Assembly: GCA_049281195.1 (NCBI GenBank) | Contig: JBAPRR010000020.1 | Span: 1 to 5,771, forward strand | Direction: 5' to 3' | Source: JBAPRR01 sp049281195 | GTDB lineage: Bacteria; Actinomycetota; Acidimicrobiia; Acidimicrobiales; CAVXTF01 | Length of the DNA stretch: 5,771 nt | Part shown: positions 5,253 through 5,771 of the stretch, piece by piece | Numbering within the stretch: position 1 is the first letter of the stretch | Layout: each line of letters opens with the position of its first letter | Notes under the pieces: model-generated | The model's database searches: none | Seen by the model: the letters and a program-made list of their open reading frames with translations, nothing else | What the model was told of the DNA's origin: nothing | Made by a program: the position numbers and the translations under genes

Positions 5253-5771
5253 ATGGCTAACTCGTTGTTGACAGATGATCGTGAAACGCACGTGCCGTCA
5301 CAACAGCAGAACACGGATGAGCACATGATCACAGGGGTTGTGCTGGCCCTTTTGGCCAGCGTTTTTACAGCATCAGCGTCGATAACGCAGCGTTTCGCGG
5401 CCGCCCCCGACACGAGCGAGATCTCCTTCGGCCTGCAGCTCATTCGTGAATTGATTCGCAAGCCGATCTGGTTTATCGGGATCCTGTGCATGATCATCGG
5501 GTTCGGCTTCCAGCTCGACGCGCTGCGGGTCAGCAGTCTGAGCCTGGTTCAACCCGTCATCGCCACAGAGCTACTTCTCGTCTTCGGCTTTCTGGCCTTC
5601 CGCAGTCCGGGCCGGGTACAGAAGCGTGACTGGGTTGCGGCGGGAGCGATGGCGGTGGGGCTGGCAACATTTCTTGCTATCGCCCACCCCGAAGGAGCGT
5701 CCGACCGCGCACCCTTCTCGTATTGGGCCATCGCCGCACTCGGCACAATCGCCGCGGCGGCAGTTTTCTGG
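5253..5771 (+). CDS. DMT-superfamily (EamA-like) membrane transporter, N-terminal part, truncated by window end
   Basis: An open frame of 173 codons runs off the right edge. A hydrophilic N-terminus (1-24) is followed by membrane segments around 26-44, 72-88, 96-116, 126-145 and 155-173. The sequence SLSLVQPVIATELLLVFGFLAFR (95-117) followed by RDWVAAGAMAVGLATFLA (125-142) is typical of small actinobacterial drug/metabolite-transporter family proteins, in which about ten TM helices are usual, so roughly half the protein is visible. The substrate is unknown. The ATG at 5253 has GGGA about 9 nt upstream. Met25 (ATG at 5325), preceded by GGATGAG, begins right at TM1 and is a serious alternative start. 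The gene diverges from the DHA2 exporter. Confidence 0.85.
   Translation, partial: MANSLLTDDRETHVPSQQQNTDEHMITGVVLALLASVFTASASITQRFAAAPDTSEISFGLQLIRELIRKPIWFIGILCMIIGFGFQLDALRVSSLSLVQPVIATELLLVFGFLAFRSPGRVQKRDWVAAGAMAVGLATFLAIAHPEGASDRAPFSYWAIAALGTIAAAAVFW

Noticed and set aside
5268..5296. TTGACA at 5268-5273 as a promoter for the DMT gene from the alternative start at 5325
   Set aside because: No -10-like hexamer is found 16-19 bp downstream; the position 17 bp away reads CGTGCC.
5093..5497. Minus-strand open frame of 134 codons
   Set aside because: It covers the divergent regulatory region and the start of the DMT gene, has no recognisable features, and conflicts with a membrane-protein frame that is clear on the plus strand.

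Overview
The window reads as DNA from a high-GC actinomycete (Rhodococcus, Gordonia, Nocardia or Mycobacterium-like). The genes on the right use almost only G/C-ending codons, GTG is used as a start, and the efflux, oxygenase and DMT genes look actinobacterial. The genus cannot be fixed from this sequence alone.

Left edge (1-139): the 3' part of a structured RNA. It has an H-type pseudoknot, then a T-arm, a 7-nt acceptor strand and a discriminator A. The best reading is the 3' end of a tmRNA (ssrA) whose 5' part lies outside the window. A degenerate tRNA at 70-139 is the alternative.

Middle (about 154-2393): an apparent IS1595-family (ISXO2-like) transposon of about 2.24 kb. Imperfect terminal inverted repeats share a perfect 11-bp core (ACAGTAGGTAT). 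The right half carries the transposase on the minus strand. The left half carries two passenger genes on the plus strand: a single-domain RelA/SpoT-type nucleotide pyrophosphokinase of the small alarmone synthetase/toxSAS type, and an 82-residue protein of unknown function with a strong ribosome binding site. The passengers converge on the transposase across a hairpin that may terminate both transcripts. The pair resembles a toxSAS toxin-antitoxin module carried as transposon cargo, and this is the most interesting object in the window. Codon use here includes ATA and CTA and looks less GC-biased than the genes to the right, which fits acquired DNA.

Right part (2432-5771): ordinary accessory or secondary-metabolism-type genes. 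They are a 2-oxoglutarate/Fe(II) dioxygenase of the isopenicillin N synthase-like class (+), a DHA2-type 14-TM MFS exporter (-) whose stop codon lies 4 bp from the dioxygenase stop, and the start of a DMT/EamA-like membrane protein (+) cut by the window end. The exporter and the DMT gene diverge from a 156-bp region holding a 14-bp near-palindrome next to a -10-like box and two 11-bp direct repeats exactly 22 bp apart. The transposon end lies about 40 bp upstream of the dioxygenase start, so the insertion may have changed that gene's expression.
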